Shown here: piece by piece, positions 12,532 through 23,173 of the stretch
How the letters are laid out: every line of letters begins with the position of its first letter
Numbering within the stretch: the first letter of the stretch is position 1
DNA from: Steinernema hermaphroditum
Taxonomy: Eukaryota; Nematoda; Chromadorea; Rhabditida; Steinernematidae
Length of the DNA stretch: 64,000 nucleotides
Reading direction: 5' to 3'
NCBI GenBank assembly: GCA_030435675.1
Contig: CM059623.1
Coordinates: 9,450,012-9,514,011 of the forward strand
Made by a program: the position numbers and the translations under genes
Notes under the pieces: generated by a model
Database searches by the model: none
Told to the model about the DNA's origin: nothing
Seen by the model: only the letters and a program-made list of their open reading frames with translations

Positions 12532-14781
12532 ATGAAACCATCCAAAGCGGAGCCCGGCGCTGACATGGCTAGCAACGCCGCGCCGAAAGGCCGAGTTACA
12601 GTGCCTCCGAAGGCCAGGAAGAAGCCCACAGTGGTAAGTTGAGAAGATCTCTTCAGAGTTCATGTTGACGGTTCTTTAGATCCAACGGATGGTGATCGAA
12701 AACACGTTTCGCTGCCAGCTTCTCGAAGTGTTCTCGCCGAGTGAGATCTATGTCAGGCTTACAACCGACATAACTAACAGCCTACAGTATCACTGCCCGT
12801 AAGTCATCAAAATCGATGGATTTTGACTGAATACTATGTACATACTTTAGGCACAAACTTCAAAAGCTGCAGAGGACGCCGGCCCTGGGTAGCTTCGTCA
12901 TGGCGCCACTCGAAGAGCACGTTTACGGAAGAGCGGAAGTCCGTTCGGTGAACGACACTGAGAATGGAGTGTTCGTCCTTGTTCACTTTATCGACGAGGG
13001 AAAGTATGACTGGGTCCATGTGGTAAGGGTAGCTCCATGGTTTTGGTATTTATGGATGCATTTCAGGGCACACTTTGTGAAATCGAGGAGCAGATGTTCT
13101 TCCATCCTATGCAGGCCGTGCAGCTGGCGCTTTTCGGCGTGGAGTGTCCCTCCAGCAAAGCCTCGCGCACCGATTTTCTCGACGAATCTGATGGAGAAGA
13201 TGAAGAAGAGAAGAAGGAGGGAGAAAAGAAGCCAAGAAAGAAGAAGAAGCCCACTGATTGTTTCTGGACAGTAGATCACTTCGAGAGACTCAAGAAGGTG
13301 CTCTCCGACTACGAGGACTTCCAGATACAGTACATCCGTACGAAAAAAGACAAGTACGGCATGAAAGAGCGAGCTCTCGTGCAAAGGATGGAGCTGTTTG
13401 GAATCGTTGACGGAAAGCTGGAAGCCATAGGTCCGCGATTTACCGCTGAAGCAGCCGATCTCGGAGTTCTGTACAAAAGAGATCTCGTGTATGGCAGCGA
13501 CACTGATTCTTATGGCACCAACTATCAGATCAGACCGGCAAGATCTTCGATTTCTAACTTTTCTCATTTTCTCTTTCAGGAATTGAGACCTAACAGTATG
13601 TCCGCGTGGCAAATGGCGATTTCCGTGGACTGGGGAGAGGATGTTGGCGGAATCATCGCCCCGAAGGGTTATCTTCCGGGAACGAAAGTTTTCGACGAAT
13701 CTTTCCAAACCACGTTCGGGGCCATCTCTCCCAGTGTGACAACATTCACCAAAGAGCTCATTCGAGAGTCGTATGCGGATGAAAACGGACGCGTGGAGAT
13801 GTTCGTTGTCCCCATAAAGGAACTGTCGCCTTTTGAGTTCTACGTGATCCCGATCAAGCGCACGCCTGATCTGCCCTTGACCGGTATGAGGTGCTCAACG
13901 ATCTTGGAGCAGGTCCTGACCCTCCGGCAACAGTTCACGGACATGCTCAACGCGTTCTACATCGAGAAGCAGAACCGCGTTTTCCCCGACCCTCTCCAGA
14001 CGCTGCGCGCCATTTACGAGAGGAAGATCGTCTTCGCCGTCTATGAGACCCCTCCAACGGAGTCTTCCGTGGTTGCGCGATACCGAAGGGTTCTACTCGT
14101 CGGCTTCGTCCTCGTCACCGACGACCCCGAAATGGAAAACGATCCGAGTAGCTGGCTCGTAAAGGTCGTCTTCCTGGACTACGGCGGAACCGATACCGTA
14201 CCCCTCACCTCTCTGCTTCAAATACATTCAAAGTAAGTGTTTTGCTCTTTACTGTTCCTAAACGAATGAATAATTTCAGGCACTGCGTCCAGGAGCCGTT
14301 CACAATCCAACTCGTGTGTCCTGTAAATGATATTTGGCCGACCGTGGCGAAGAGCAATTACGAGCAGCGCCTCTCCGCCATCTTCAGGGCGATCGTCCCT
14401 ACCGACTGTATCGTGTCCGCCAATCTGACGGAGGTCATGGAGAGACCCACTTCCGGCGCCTTCGATCCGAAGTTTGCCCACATCAGGCCCAACGTTCTCG
14501 TGGCGAAAAATCTGAAGGAGACGGACCGCGACGATTTCCTCGACAAGATCACCGGGAGAGAGTTCGAACGCGCCGAGAAGGACGCAAGGCGGCGGCAGGA
14601 CAACGAGCTGCCGAAACAGCTGAAGGTGAAGAAGGTCGGGTTCGGCAGAATCAAGAGGCTTCATTTCGAGTGGATTACGGTAGCGCCGGAGGCCGAGATC
14701 GCCGAACGGCCGATGACTGCGCTTGCGAAGCCGGTATCCGACATGGAGAGCTTCTTCCTTCCAAGGAACCGAAGGCGATAA
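12532..14781 (+). CDS. Tudor-domain protein (two Tudor/SN-like modules)
   Basis: Exons 12532-12633, 12680-12798, 12851-13022, 13067-13537, 13580-14232 and 14280-14781 encode 672 residues. Module one (about residues 35-170) has the extended-Tudor layout: an initial strand pair (FRCQLLEVFSPSEIYVRL), then a core with VFVLVHFIDEGKYDWVHV, and a helix-turn with FFHPMQAVQLALFGVECP. A basic KKPRKKKKP stretch follows. A second similar module contains the Tudor-type WLVKVVFLDYGGTDTVPL at about residue 450. Such proteins bind methylated arginine and in worms act in germline small-RNA pathways, but a specific orthologue (for example EKL-1 or RSD-6) is not claimed. Intron 13538-13579 starts with GC instead of GT. 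A TTTCAG acceptor lies 5' of the start. Confidence 0.82.
13538..13579 (+). other. GC-AG intron, 42 nt
   Basis: Within the Tudor gene, a 42-nt stretch begins GCAAG and ends in a strong TTTCTCTTTCAG acceptor. It is pyrimidine-rich and has the local intron length, but no GT donor. Because it is a multiple of three and open, it could also be retained and add 14 residues. Confidence 0.65.
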
Positions 14782-15020
14782 ATTCTGTACATGATGTAAT
14801 CTATGTAATTTATGATGTAATTTATTTTTTTGTGATTTAAAAAAAAAGAAGTAAGTAGACAAACAATGTCGACAGACAGCTGCTAGTAGACGCAGACGCG
14901 TTTCAGAGTGCACTCCGCAGAGAACCGAGCCTCTTTCCATTCGTATCTCTCTGCGGAACGGTCGGACGGCTCGCCGAACGGTAAATCTGTTGTATCTGTT
15001 CGCGAAGACTCCAAGCTGCC

Positions 15021-15725
15021 ATGGGTTCCGAAGAAATGTGAGTTCTGCTCATCTACTTGTAAATTCTAGCCCGTTCTTTCAGAATCGCGATTACCGCTTT
15101 CTGCTCTTCGACTATTCTCGCCACTTGTGCAGCCATCCTCTCTGCCTACATCTTCTTTCACTTTCAAATCAGGTTCCACAACCGGACGAGGGGACTTCTG
15201 AAGAAAGTGAATCTCGTGGAAGCGCACCTGAAGCAGCAGGCCTACTCCGACGACTTCTGGAACCACGTCGGCAAGCAGATGGGAATTACTGCCGAACAGA
15301 TTAAAGCTGATCGCGATCTTTTTGTAAAGTCGCTGACTGTCTGTATGTTTCCTTCAAGCTTCCCCCCCCCCTAATGCATCTCTAGGCGATGCCACGCTTA
15401 CGCCGAAGGCATCATCCCAGCAGGCATCACCGAAAATACCATCTCAGCAGAACGTTCAAGCGGGGGTAGATGATCCAAACTACCGCACTATGCTTGGAGT
15501 TCAGGATTGTTTCTTAGCGACTGCTAAGTCGAACAGCAAAGGATCGGCAGAACCCAACATCAACGTCGAGAAGTCGAAGGAGGCCATCGCGAAAGCGTCG
15601 TCGAACGGCGCCGATAGCGGTTACGAGGCCCTCGATGGTAGGCTTATTGATAATCATTCTTGACGTTAAATGATCTGATTCCAGTTCTGAACGACAACTC
15701 ACTTATGCCGCCCCCTCCTCAGTAA
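15021..15725 (+). CDS. Small single-pass membrane protein, 189 aa, unrecognised
   Basis: Exons 15021-15037, 15083-15342, 15386-15637 and 15685-15725. The first exon holds only MGSEEI. A hydrophobic helix at about residues 7-32 (ITAFCSSTILATCAAILSAY) acts as signal anchor. It is followed by a basic, helical segment (RTRGLLKKVNLVEAHLKQQ), and a low-complexity tail rich in S, Q, A and K ending NSLMPPPPQ. The N-terminal layout of short cytosolic end, one helix and an amphipathic segment recalls the N-terminus of nematode cuticle collagens, but there is no Gly-X-Y repeat. Function is not known. It is followed, 48 bp on, by the 3' end of the convergent Srt-like gene. Confidence 0.72.
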
Positions 15726-15772
15726 ACTCATTTATAGCTTTCGATGCACTGAAATAAACACATCCCGGTTCC

Positions 15773-16998
15773 TCACAGGATGAAGTTTCCGACCGTTGCG
15801 ATCGGAGGTCCAGAGCCCGAAGTACCTCCGGACCTCGCCTTCGGGGCGATGTCGATGACCGCAGAAGCGGAGCTAAGGCTGGACACTCTGTTGATGCCGA
15901 TCATCCGAAGACAATCTCGCTGGATGGTCCTGTTGAAGACGAGGAAGATGATCGGGGCGGCTCCCTGGGAGCCTTGCCACGTGAGCTGGGCGATGACGAT
16001 TAACAGAAGAGGTGCACGGAAGAACTGGATGTAGACGTAGATGCCGGCGGCGAGGGTGTTGAGCAGGCAGATCGCGATGGACTGGATCAGGATCTGAACG
16101 GTCCATATGAGGGGAGGGTCGCCAGAAGAGTCTTCTACCGGGACTTGGATTTTCAAGAAGGCGTTTGTGTTCCCGACGCCCTTCGAAAGTCGCGTCTTCT
16201 TGTACATCATGATGCAGAGGTAGATGTAAAGGCAGATAAGAAGCGTTAAAGAGGAGCAATTATTTATGGTGTGTTGGACATCGTTGTACTAAAATGTTAC
16301 GGTAATTAAACCCCTAAAAACAAGAGATACCCATTGATCGGGTTTAGCGTGCATCCCGATGTAGGGATCGCCGAAGTAGGCGCAGTAATAGCCACTGAAT
16401 ATCGTGGGAGTGCAGTAGAAAAGGCACAGAAAGAAATAGGTTGTAGGCAGACATAACCACAAGTAGGTCTTGTAGCCGCCGAAGATGCACTCGGCCCACG
16501 TGTGGCTCGTGATCTCCAAGCAGCGATTGAAGGCCAGGATGGCGCATCCCATGCAGGCCGCACACCACAGAGCTGAAAAGTGCACTTATGTGGGGAGGGT
16601 ACGGTGCCTACCGGTGGCTATAGCCCCAGTTATGAAGATCGTGTAGGGATGCGTACAGTAGACGGCGCCGATGAGGCAGAAGTAACCGGTCATTCCGCAG
16701 TTTATCACCACGGAGGTAACGTCGACAAGTCCGAGGAAAAACATTATTTTGAAACAAGAGTGTTTTATCATTTCAGCGGAAAACATGACGAGAAGCACAG
16801 GAATGTAGAGGACCTAAAGTAATCAGGAACTCAGGCACTTCTTGAAGGCCTGCCTACCTCGTAGATGCCGAAGAGTGTGATGTACAGTACTCCGAGGAGG
16901 ACACTTCCGCGCTCGCTCGATGGAAACTTCTCTTCGGAGTACATCTCACAGCCATAGTATCTGCTCCTGAAGGTCTCGTTGAACAGATACTGTTCCAT
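15773..16998 (-). CDS. 7TM chemoreceptor, Srt-like
   Basis: Exons 16998-16858, 16813-16612, 16572-16331 and 16288-15773 give 366 residues with seven hydrophobic segments. Features typical of the nematode Srt family are visible: an N-terminal MEQYLFN followed by RYYGCEMY, TM1 GVLYITLFGIYEVLYIPVLL, the segment HSCFKIMFFLGLVDV in TM2, ILAFNRCLEI at the end of TM3, and a polar C-terminal tail. Srt receptors are thought to sense odorants in chemosensory neurons. The start at 16998 sits directly after a CCAG acceptor and is likely a trans-splice start; an in-frame ATG at 17016 lies upstream of it. Ligand is unknown. Confidence 0.85.
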
Positions 16999-17016
16999 CT
17001 GGAATGGAATGACCAA

Positions 17017-19160
17017 AATTGGGGACGTTTATGTATCCACAGAAATGTCACGAGCTTTGGTTGACTTCTCACGATTGGAATCGGGCTATATAGCGCACCA
17101 GAGACCGCCCCTAGAGCAAATCTCCTGGATCATAGACGTCGTTCTTTTACAGAACAGCTTAAGACGCAGTACTTTCCTGGACTTTCATGATGGACGAAGA
17201 AGATAGTTGTTTACAGTGACTGTGGAGAAACCGATGGAAGTGTACTCGGGAACAAAAGAAGAGGTGTTTAGCCACAAGTATAGTCTATAGCATGTGTCGA
17301 AAAAAGGTGTTTTGAGATATCCCAAATCCCATGTTTTCAATGTGAAATACCTATGGGGTCGCACTTGTTTTTGAGACATGATGATGAACTTCCTTAAGTC
17401 AGTATCAAGCGAGAACACACTAACATGTGTGATGTGAGTAGACTGCGGACAGTCAGAGGACCCGATGTTAGTGCGTCTGAGAAGTCGTCTAAAAAGCCGG
17501 AATCCATGAAACGGATTCCATGAAACCAGAGGACCAGAAATCCCTTCCCTGATGCTCTCCGAATTAAGTTCCAAAATGCGTTTTTTTTTCATTCAGAGAG
17601 GATGGAGACGCGTCGGACGGAGCCAACTAGACAGACTTCTCCGTCTCGCCTGTTGTCTCCTAGCGGCCATTCCTCAGTACAAACCATGCATGCTTTAAAA
17701 CTAACTTTATTTCAGCAGAATGTCCTCCGAGCCTTTGAACGCTACAAACAATGGTGCTTATAAGTAGACCGCTCAACAAATGCAGTGGAATGTCCTTTTG
17801 TGGATCTTTGAATTTTGAAAGGTGTACCTCCGGCGTTATTTAAGAATGGCGCACTTTGCAGATTTTCCAGAAGGACGGTTGCATGATCCCTCGCTCCCTC
17901 TGAAGATGTAGTAATACATATTTTGCTTTGGAACTGAATAGCGTGTGAATGTGAATATACCCCATTGTATTAGTGTTCTGTAACGCCAACGATCACAGCA
18001 CTGCAGAAAAGATTTTGATCTCAATAGTAGTGTCTTTCACGCTATAATGTGGTTCCAAAAGTGTTAAGCTCGGTCGCTGAAAAAAAGTTGGGAAAATCGG
18101 CACTTGTAGCGCACCATGAATATTTTATTACGATTTACGTTAAGTTAAATTTACAATAAAAATTATGTTAAAATGACAATAACGTTCTCTCTGTGGCCAT
18201 ATAGGAGCAGCAAGGGAAAATTCCGCGCTGAATGTAGATCAGGGAGGAAACCAGGAGAGCGTCTGGTGACGTGGCAAAGTAGGTAGTAGAACACACCTGC
18301 ATTAGAAGCGAAAACAGTGTATTACGAAGGTTTACAGTAGTCCACAGAATTGCCTAGACGGTAAACAACAAACTAGTGGAAGGATTTTGGGCAGCTGGAG
18401 AATCAAAAAAGAAGACATCAAATCAAGAAGATAAGCGAGGACTAGGTGTGATATGTATCTTCATTGTGGTTTATACGCCGTAAACGGTCGTATGCGATTC
18501 AAGACCCAAGAGTATAAACTCGGTGTTGAGACTAAACTAAACAAAACTTCTCCGAATCGTGGGTTCAGTCAAAGGTCAAATAACAAATGACATTTCAAAG
18601 ACATTTATTTTTTTTCGCACGGGAAAACCAAATGTGTAGGTTTGGAAAGTTCAAAGTGTCTGTCTCAGATTACGGTAACTTGTTTACTACATAACAGACA
18701 TGTGGCGTCGGATGATGTCGTTTTCCCGGAATCGGGCCCATATATTTATGCAAGAAAGGCTTTGTTATCTAAGGATATCCTAGGATGGAGCTTCACAAAT
18801 CGAAATAACATTTGAATTTCAAAATTTTGAATTTGTATCTCAGCACCGTTTGTGTCTTAAAGGTCAAATCACAATGGAACGTGAAGCTCATTGTCCCCTT
18901 TTTTAAACCCACTCGAACTTTAAAGGATTCCTCAAATGACCACAAAACACTCAGATCCAGTGACCTCAAAAGGGCAAGCCTGCTCATAATCTTCACTTCC
19001 TCACTTGGTCGGTGCCGTTTTTGATCTTTTCCACGTTCACTCTCTAAAAGAGGCACGAGACCGACCGGAACGTGATTCGATTAGAGCCTCAGGACCCTTT
19101 TTAAGCGATCACAACCGCGTGCTATCTCAAGGTAGTTGTGCGCCCTTAGAACCTCCCGCA
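17017..19160. other. Intergenic region, no gene supported
   Basis: About 2.1 kb of AT-rich DNA with short ORFs only. The longest, minus strand 17592-17185, has no family resemblance or splice support. The distal part presumably carries the promoter of the small secreted peptide at 19161. Confidence 0.45.
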
Positions 19161-19346
19161 ATGTTCTCATGTCTTCTGAGAATCGCTCTCTTTGTGTCCC
19201 TTCTTCTAATCGCGACGGCACAGAACCCCAACCTCAAGGACATACTCAAGTCGTGGGACAGCAACAACATCCCCGCTCCAGGTCACGACGGATTCACTGG
19301 ATTCTGGCTCCTCTGTCGCTCGGTCAACTGTGGACGCGGTCGTTAA
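19161..19346 (+). CDS. Small secreted, neuropeptide-like precursor (61 aa)
   Basis: Intronless frame of 61 codons. Residues 1 to about 20 are a clear signal peptide (MFSCLLRIALFVSLLLIATA). The mature part is about 41 residues and ends WLLCRSVNCGRGR. The Cys-x4-Cys ring followed by Gly-Arg-Gly-Arg at the very C-terminus is the layout expected of a disulphide-cyclised, C-terminally amidated peptide hormone, as in the vasopressin/nematocin type of ring, although there is no neurophysin domain and the sequence is otherwise unlike nematocin. No dibasic site precedes the ring, so the whole 40-residue chain might be the product. A short secreted antimicrobial peptide is the alternative. The family is not recognised. 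Confidence 0.55.
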   Translation: MFSCLLRIALFVSLLLIATAQNPNLKDILKSWDSNNIPAPGHDGFTGFWLLCRSVNCGRGR

Positions 19347-20109
19347 ATGGACCCTTCTAGTGTCCACATTAACTGCTGCTCGCTTTAAATCGAATATATC
19401 CCATGTGCTGTATATGAACAAAGAAATACAGACGGTAATTTCTGTATAGTTGGTCACATTGCCTTCCTTAGTTTCTATTCACCCATCGAAGACATAAGAA
19501 ACACTTATGAAAATAATGATTAGCTGCTTACATATCTGGTCTTTGAAGGTTGCGTATTAATAATCGCCATCATTACATCATCATTTATGTGATTGGGGAC
19601 CGATTTCTAAAAGTACACGCATACGCGATTTCTATTCTATTTTTTTGTGTTTTGTAGTAGGTCCTAGAGATCTGCTGACAAGATGAGTGCTACGTGCAAA
19701 GATCTTTCTCTTTTGACCTCTTTGTAGATTTCATGTTCCTACGTCATCTATGGATTCTTCTTCACGTCAGCACTTCGTATTGCATTTTGCAAAGAAACCG
19801 AAACGTGATGACCTCTCGGTGGGGAGTCTTCCACGCTCACAACAACAACGACGTTTTTTCGAAACGAGAATATGTTGTTTATGGAGCAACTGCCAAAGTT
19901 GCGAATCTAAAAAGATGGAAAAGTTGTGGTATAGCCAGATGTTAGACCCAAAAGAACGCGGTACTAGGATTTGAAGCGGTTGAAGCAATGAACAATTTAT
20001 TGCTACAGAGTACATATGGGAATGCAGAATGTTAGCATATGGAAGCATACAGGATAAGGTGGTGAAAGTTATTTAAAATGCATTCAAGCGATCTTAGTCC
20101 GTTTCCACA
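19347..20109. other. Intergenic region
   Basis: No supported gene. The segment just before 20110 is the 3' flank of the minus-strand BTB gene and shares stretches with the 3' flank of its inverted partner after 22856 (a common CTTCCATATGCTAAC). Confidence 0.5.
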
Positions 20110-21178
20110 TCAGAGGATTTCGATGAGATGATGGAGCATCATGTGCATCGAGTTGTAGGAGATAGAGTCGTCGAACTGCTCGAAGAGGCGCCGGATCTCC
20201 TCCTTTCCGGAGTCCTCAATGATGCGGTGGACGACGGCGACCATCTCGAAGCGGTCGGCGACGTCGAAGTAGAGGATCCTCTCGGCGGCCGGGAGGGCTT
20301 CGAGGAACACCTCGAAGCGGCGGAGGGAGACGGCGATCTCCAGACGGTGCGCCACTTCCATCGCCACGCGGAGAAGTTCCGTGGGGAGATCTAGGGTGTG
20401 GATTAGGCGCTTTGGAGAGAGGGACTTACTGTCAAGGCGGATCTCCATTCCATAGACGTGGTAGAGGACGACGAGCAGCGGCGCCATCTGGATGCCGGGG
20501 AGGGCGATGGCGGGCTTCTCTTCGAAGCAAGGAGAGACGAGCAGCCGCTCGAGGACTGGCGAGTGGATAGAGAGGACCTAAACTTGGGGATCTGAGGCCG
20601 GGCCATTTCACTGTACCGCCTTGGAGAGGTAGAGGACGACGCCGTCATCGAGGCTCACAGTCGCGTCGGCGATCTTCGAGGAGTTCTGGAAGTCGATCTT
20701 CTTCATACTAAAACTCTCTTTTTGGTTCTTGTCTTCAGAGGATGCAAACCGATAGACGCGAATGGAATACCCCAAGGTTAGAATATCGTTCTCGAAGGCG
20801 CACAATGACATGTCTACAGCGGAGACGGTAACCTTGTTGGAGAAGGACTTAATTTCGGGTTGCTGAAATGACCACAATATCTTTTTCCATCTGTGCTAGG
20901 CCTGCCTTCTCCTCTACCAAAACTGTCTTATCTTGACCGTTGTCCAGAATGAGCGAGTGGCTCATCTCCATCGTGTAGAGGTCGGCGAGGGGCTTCGCCA
21001 TCACAAGAGCCACTTCCATCGCGTTCTGGTCCTTATGGTAGAAACATTCGAGGCGCCAGTCGATGCCTTGAAGGGTTTGGGACTCGCTCTTAATCGTATT
21101 TCCCTCCAGGAATCGCGCTTTGTTAATCGGGAGGGAGAAGACGAAGACGTTCTTGGGAAGACGACGCTCGGAAAGCAT
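20110..21178 (-). CDS. BTB-domain protein of MATH/BTB type, copy A
   Basis: Exons 21178-20906, 20862-20617, 20577-20430 and 20390-20110 encode 315 residues. The N-terminal half resembles a degenerate MATH domain (WRLECFYHKDQNAMEVALV). The C-terminal half is a BTB/POZ fold: DATVSLDDGVVLYLSKAVLS, then HSPVLERLL, FEEKPAIALPG and a helical end. Proteins with this layout serve in worms as substrate adaptors for CUL-3 ubiquitin ligases. The first intron (20863-20905) has a GC donor where copy B has GT; without splicing the frame stops within about 20 codons, so correct use of GC is needed for a full protein. From SIRVYRF to the 3' flank the DNA, including introns, is almost the same as copy B; the 5' half is clearly different. 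Confidence 0.82.
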
Positions 21179-21784
21179 TTCGGATGACGAGTTCTGAAAG
21201 GGTACTCTATGAGGGGAGGTGGAAGGACAGTAGAGTGGCGAAGGAGAAGAAGTGAAAGGCATTTATAAGGAGTTCTGACCGCCATTTATCAGCTTCCATT
21301 GTTTGTGTATACTTCCACGAAAGACATAAGTCGCAAAAAGTTGTTTGTGAGAGCTTCGATCGTTTCGGAGTTTTTGCGAAACCGCACCATAACTCGAACC
21401 TATTATGAGGTTGCAGGCCATTCGCCATTAATCGAAACATTCCATTTCTATACTACTGTGCAATTCACAGATTTTCGAAGAAGGCTCAGTCTCAAATTCT
21501 TTTGTTTTCGGTCCTGTTTGTAAAACTGAGGTGTGAACTAGGCAGATTAGGGCAGTCGATAAAGGTGATCAAAGATCGTTGAGGAAGGACGCAACTCTGT
21601 TATCTTTCGATTGTCAAAAAACGTTTCCGCAGAGCGAATCTTCGTCTTTTTTCCTCTATTTACAGCTTGTGTTTCTCCGAAGTGTCAACATCCTTTGGTT
21701 TAAATATCGCCTCGACTCCAATTAAAGGCCAATCACAGGTCAATTCGTCAGTACAGTGCTGCTTTCAGACCCATACCCTCCAGA
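21179..21784. promoter_or_regulatory. Shared divergent upstream region of the two BTB genes
   Basis: 606 bp separate the two start codons, which point away from each other. No gene was seen here. The region is not an obvious palindrome, so the two promoters are not simple mirror copies. Confidence 0.45.
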
Positions 21785-22856
21785 ATGCTTCCCGAGCTTC
21801 GCTCCTCCAAGAGCGTCGCCGTTTTCTCCCTCCAGATCAACGAAACCCAACTCGCCGACGGTAAGAAGATGAACAGCGAGTCCCAAACCCTTCAAGGAAT
21901 CGACTGGCGCCTCCAATGTTTTTATCACAAGGACCAGAACGCGATGGAAGTGGCTCTCGTGATGGCGAAGCCCCTTGCGGACTTCTACATGATGGAGATG
22001 AGCCACTCGCTCGTTCTGGATGGCGGCCAGGGCAAGACCGTTTTAGTCGAGGAGAAGGTCAGACCTACTTTGAAAGGGACCTCTCCGTGATCGTTATAGC
22101 AACCCGAGGTCATGTCCCTGTCAAACAGCATCGCCGTTGGCCACGTCGAACTTCCGGAGGAAACTTTCAACGGGAACGGAAATCTGACCTTGGAGTATTC
22201 CATTCGCGTCTATCGGTTTGCATCCTCTGAAGAAAAAAACCAAAAAGAGAGTTTTAGTATGAAGAAGATCGACTTCCAGAACTCCTCGAAGATCGCCGAC
22301 GCGACTGTGAGCCTCGATGACGGCGCCATCCTCCACCTCTCAAAGGCGGTACAGTGAAACGGCCCCGGCCTCAGATCCCCAAGTTTAGGTCCTCTCTATC
22401 CACTCGCCAGTCCTCGAGCGGCTGCTCGTCTCTCCTTGCTTCGAAGAGAAGCCCTTCGTCGCCCTCCCCGGCATCCAGATGGCGCCGCTGCTCGTCGTCC
22501 TCTACCACGTCTATGGAATGGAGATCCGCCTTGACAGTAAGTCCCTCTCTCCAAAGCGCCTAATCCACACCCTAGATCTCCCCACGGAACTTCTCCGCGT
22601 GTCGATGGAAGTGGCGCACCGTCTGCAGATCGCCGTCTCCCTCCGCCGCTTCGAGGTGTTCCTCGAGGCCCTCCCGGCCGCCGAGAGGATCCTCTACTTC
22701 GACGTCGCCGACCGCTTCGAGATGGTCGCCGTCGTCCACCGCATCATTGAGGACTCCGGAAAGGAGGAGATCCGGCGCCTCTTCGAGCAGTTCGACGACT
22801 CTATCTCCTATAACTCGATGCACATGATGCTCCATCATCTCATCGAAATCCTCTGA
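21785..22856 (+). CDS. BTB-domain protein of MATH/BTB type, copy B
   Basis: Exons 21785-22057, 22100-22348, 22389-22536 and 22576-22856 encode 316 residues. The architecture matches copy A on the opposite strand: a MATH-like first half and a BTB second half. Over the last 125 codons read in the same way, the two copies differ at two residues (Ala/Ser and Glu/Gln), and the third intron is the same base for base. The first exon differs at many positions around a shared core, and the start of exon 2 differs strongly. Here the first intron has a GT donor (GTCAGA). The expected role is a CUL-3 adaptor or related scaffold; no substrate can be inferred. Confidence 0.83.
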
Positions 22857-23173
22857 TGTGGAAACGGCCTAAGATCCGTCCTCCCTTGAACTTCCCTTTA
22901 AACACCATGTCTATTGATCCTACTTATCCTGTACTTCCATATGCTAACAACAAATTTCCTATCGTTTTCTTCTCCAGCCTCAACTTCTCAGTTATAAATT
23001 GAAAACCATCTTTGGTTTTATCGGCATATAACTTATGTACAAAAAGAGTGTATTCTTTGTCGTTATCCCGATCCACTGAACTCGTGAATATCCACAACAT
23101 AGGCGGTCGTCGCGGGCTTCTTCCTGTACCTCACAGGACCGTAGTGTCTGATCACTACAAAGGACTTATGGGC
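22857..23173. other. 3' flank of BTB copy B and spacer
   Basis: Begins with sequence shared with the 3' flank of copy A. On the minus strand 23170-23065 reads as an open segment (VVIRHYGPVRYRKKP), but no splice link to the peptide gene at 24342 could be made in frame. Confidence 0.4.

Noticed and set aside
15021..15725. A cuticle collagen
   Set aside because: N-terminal layout is suggestive but there are no Gly-X-Y repeats.
17185..17592. 135-codon minus frame upstream of the Srt-like gene
   Set aside because: No transmembrane pattern fitting a missing receptor exon and no recognisable domain.
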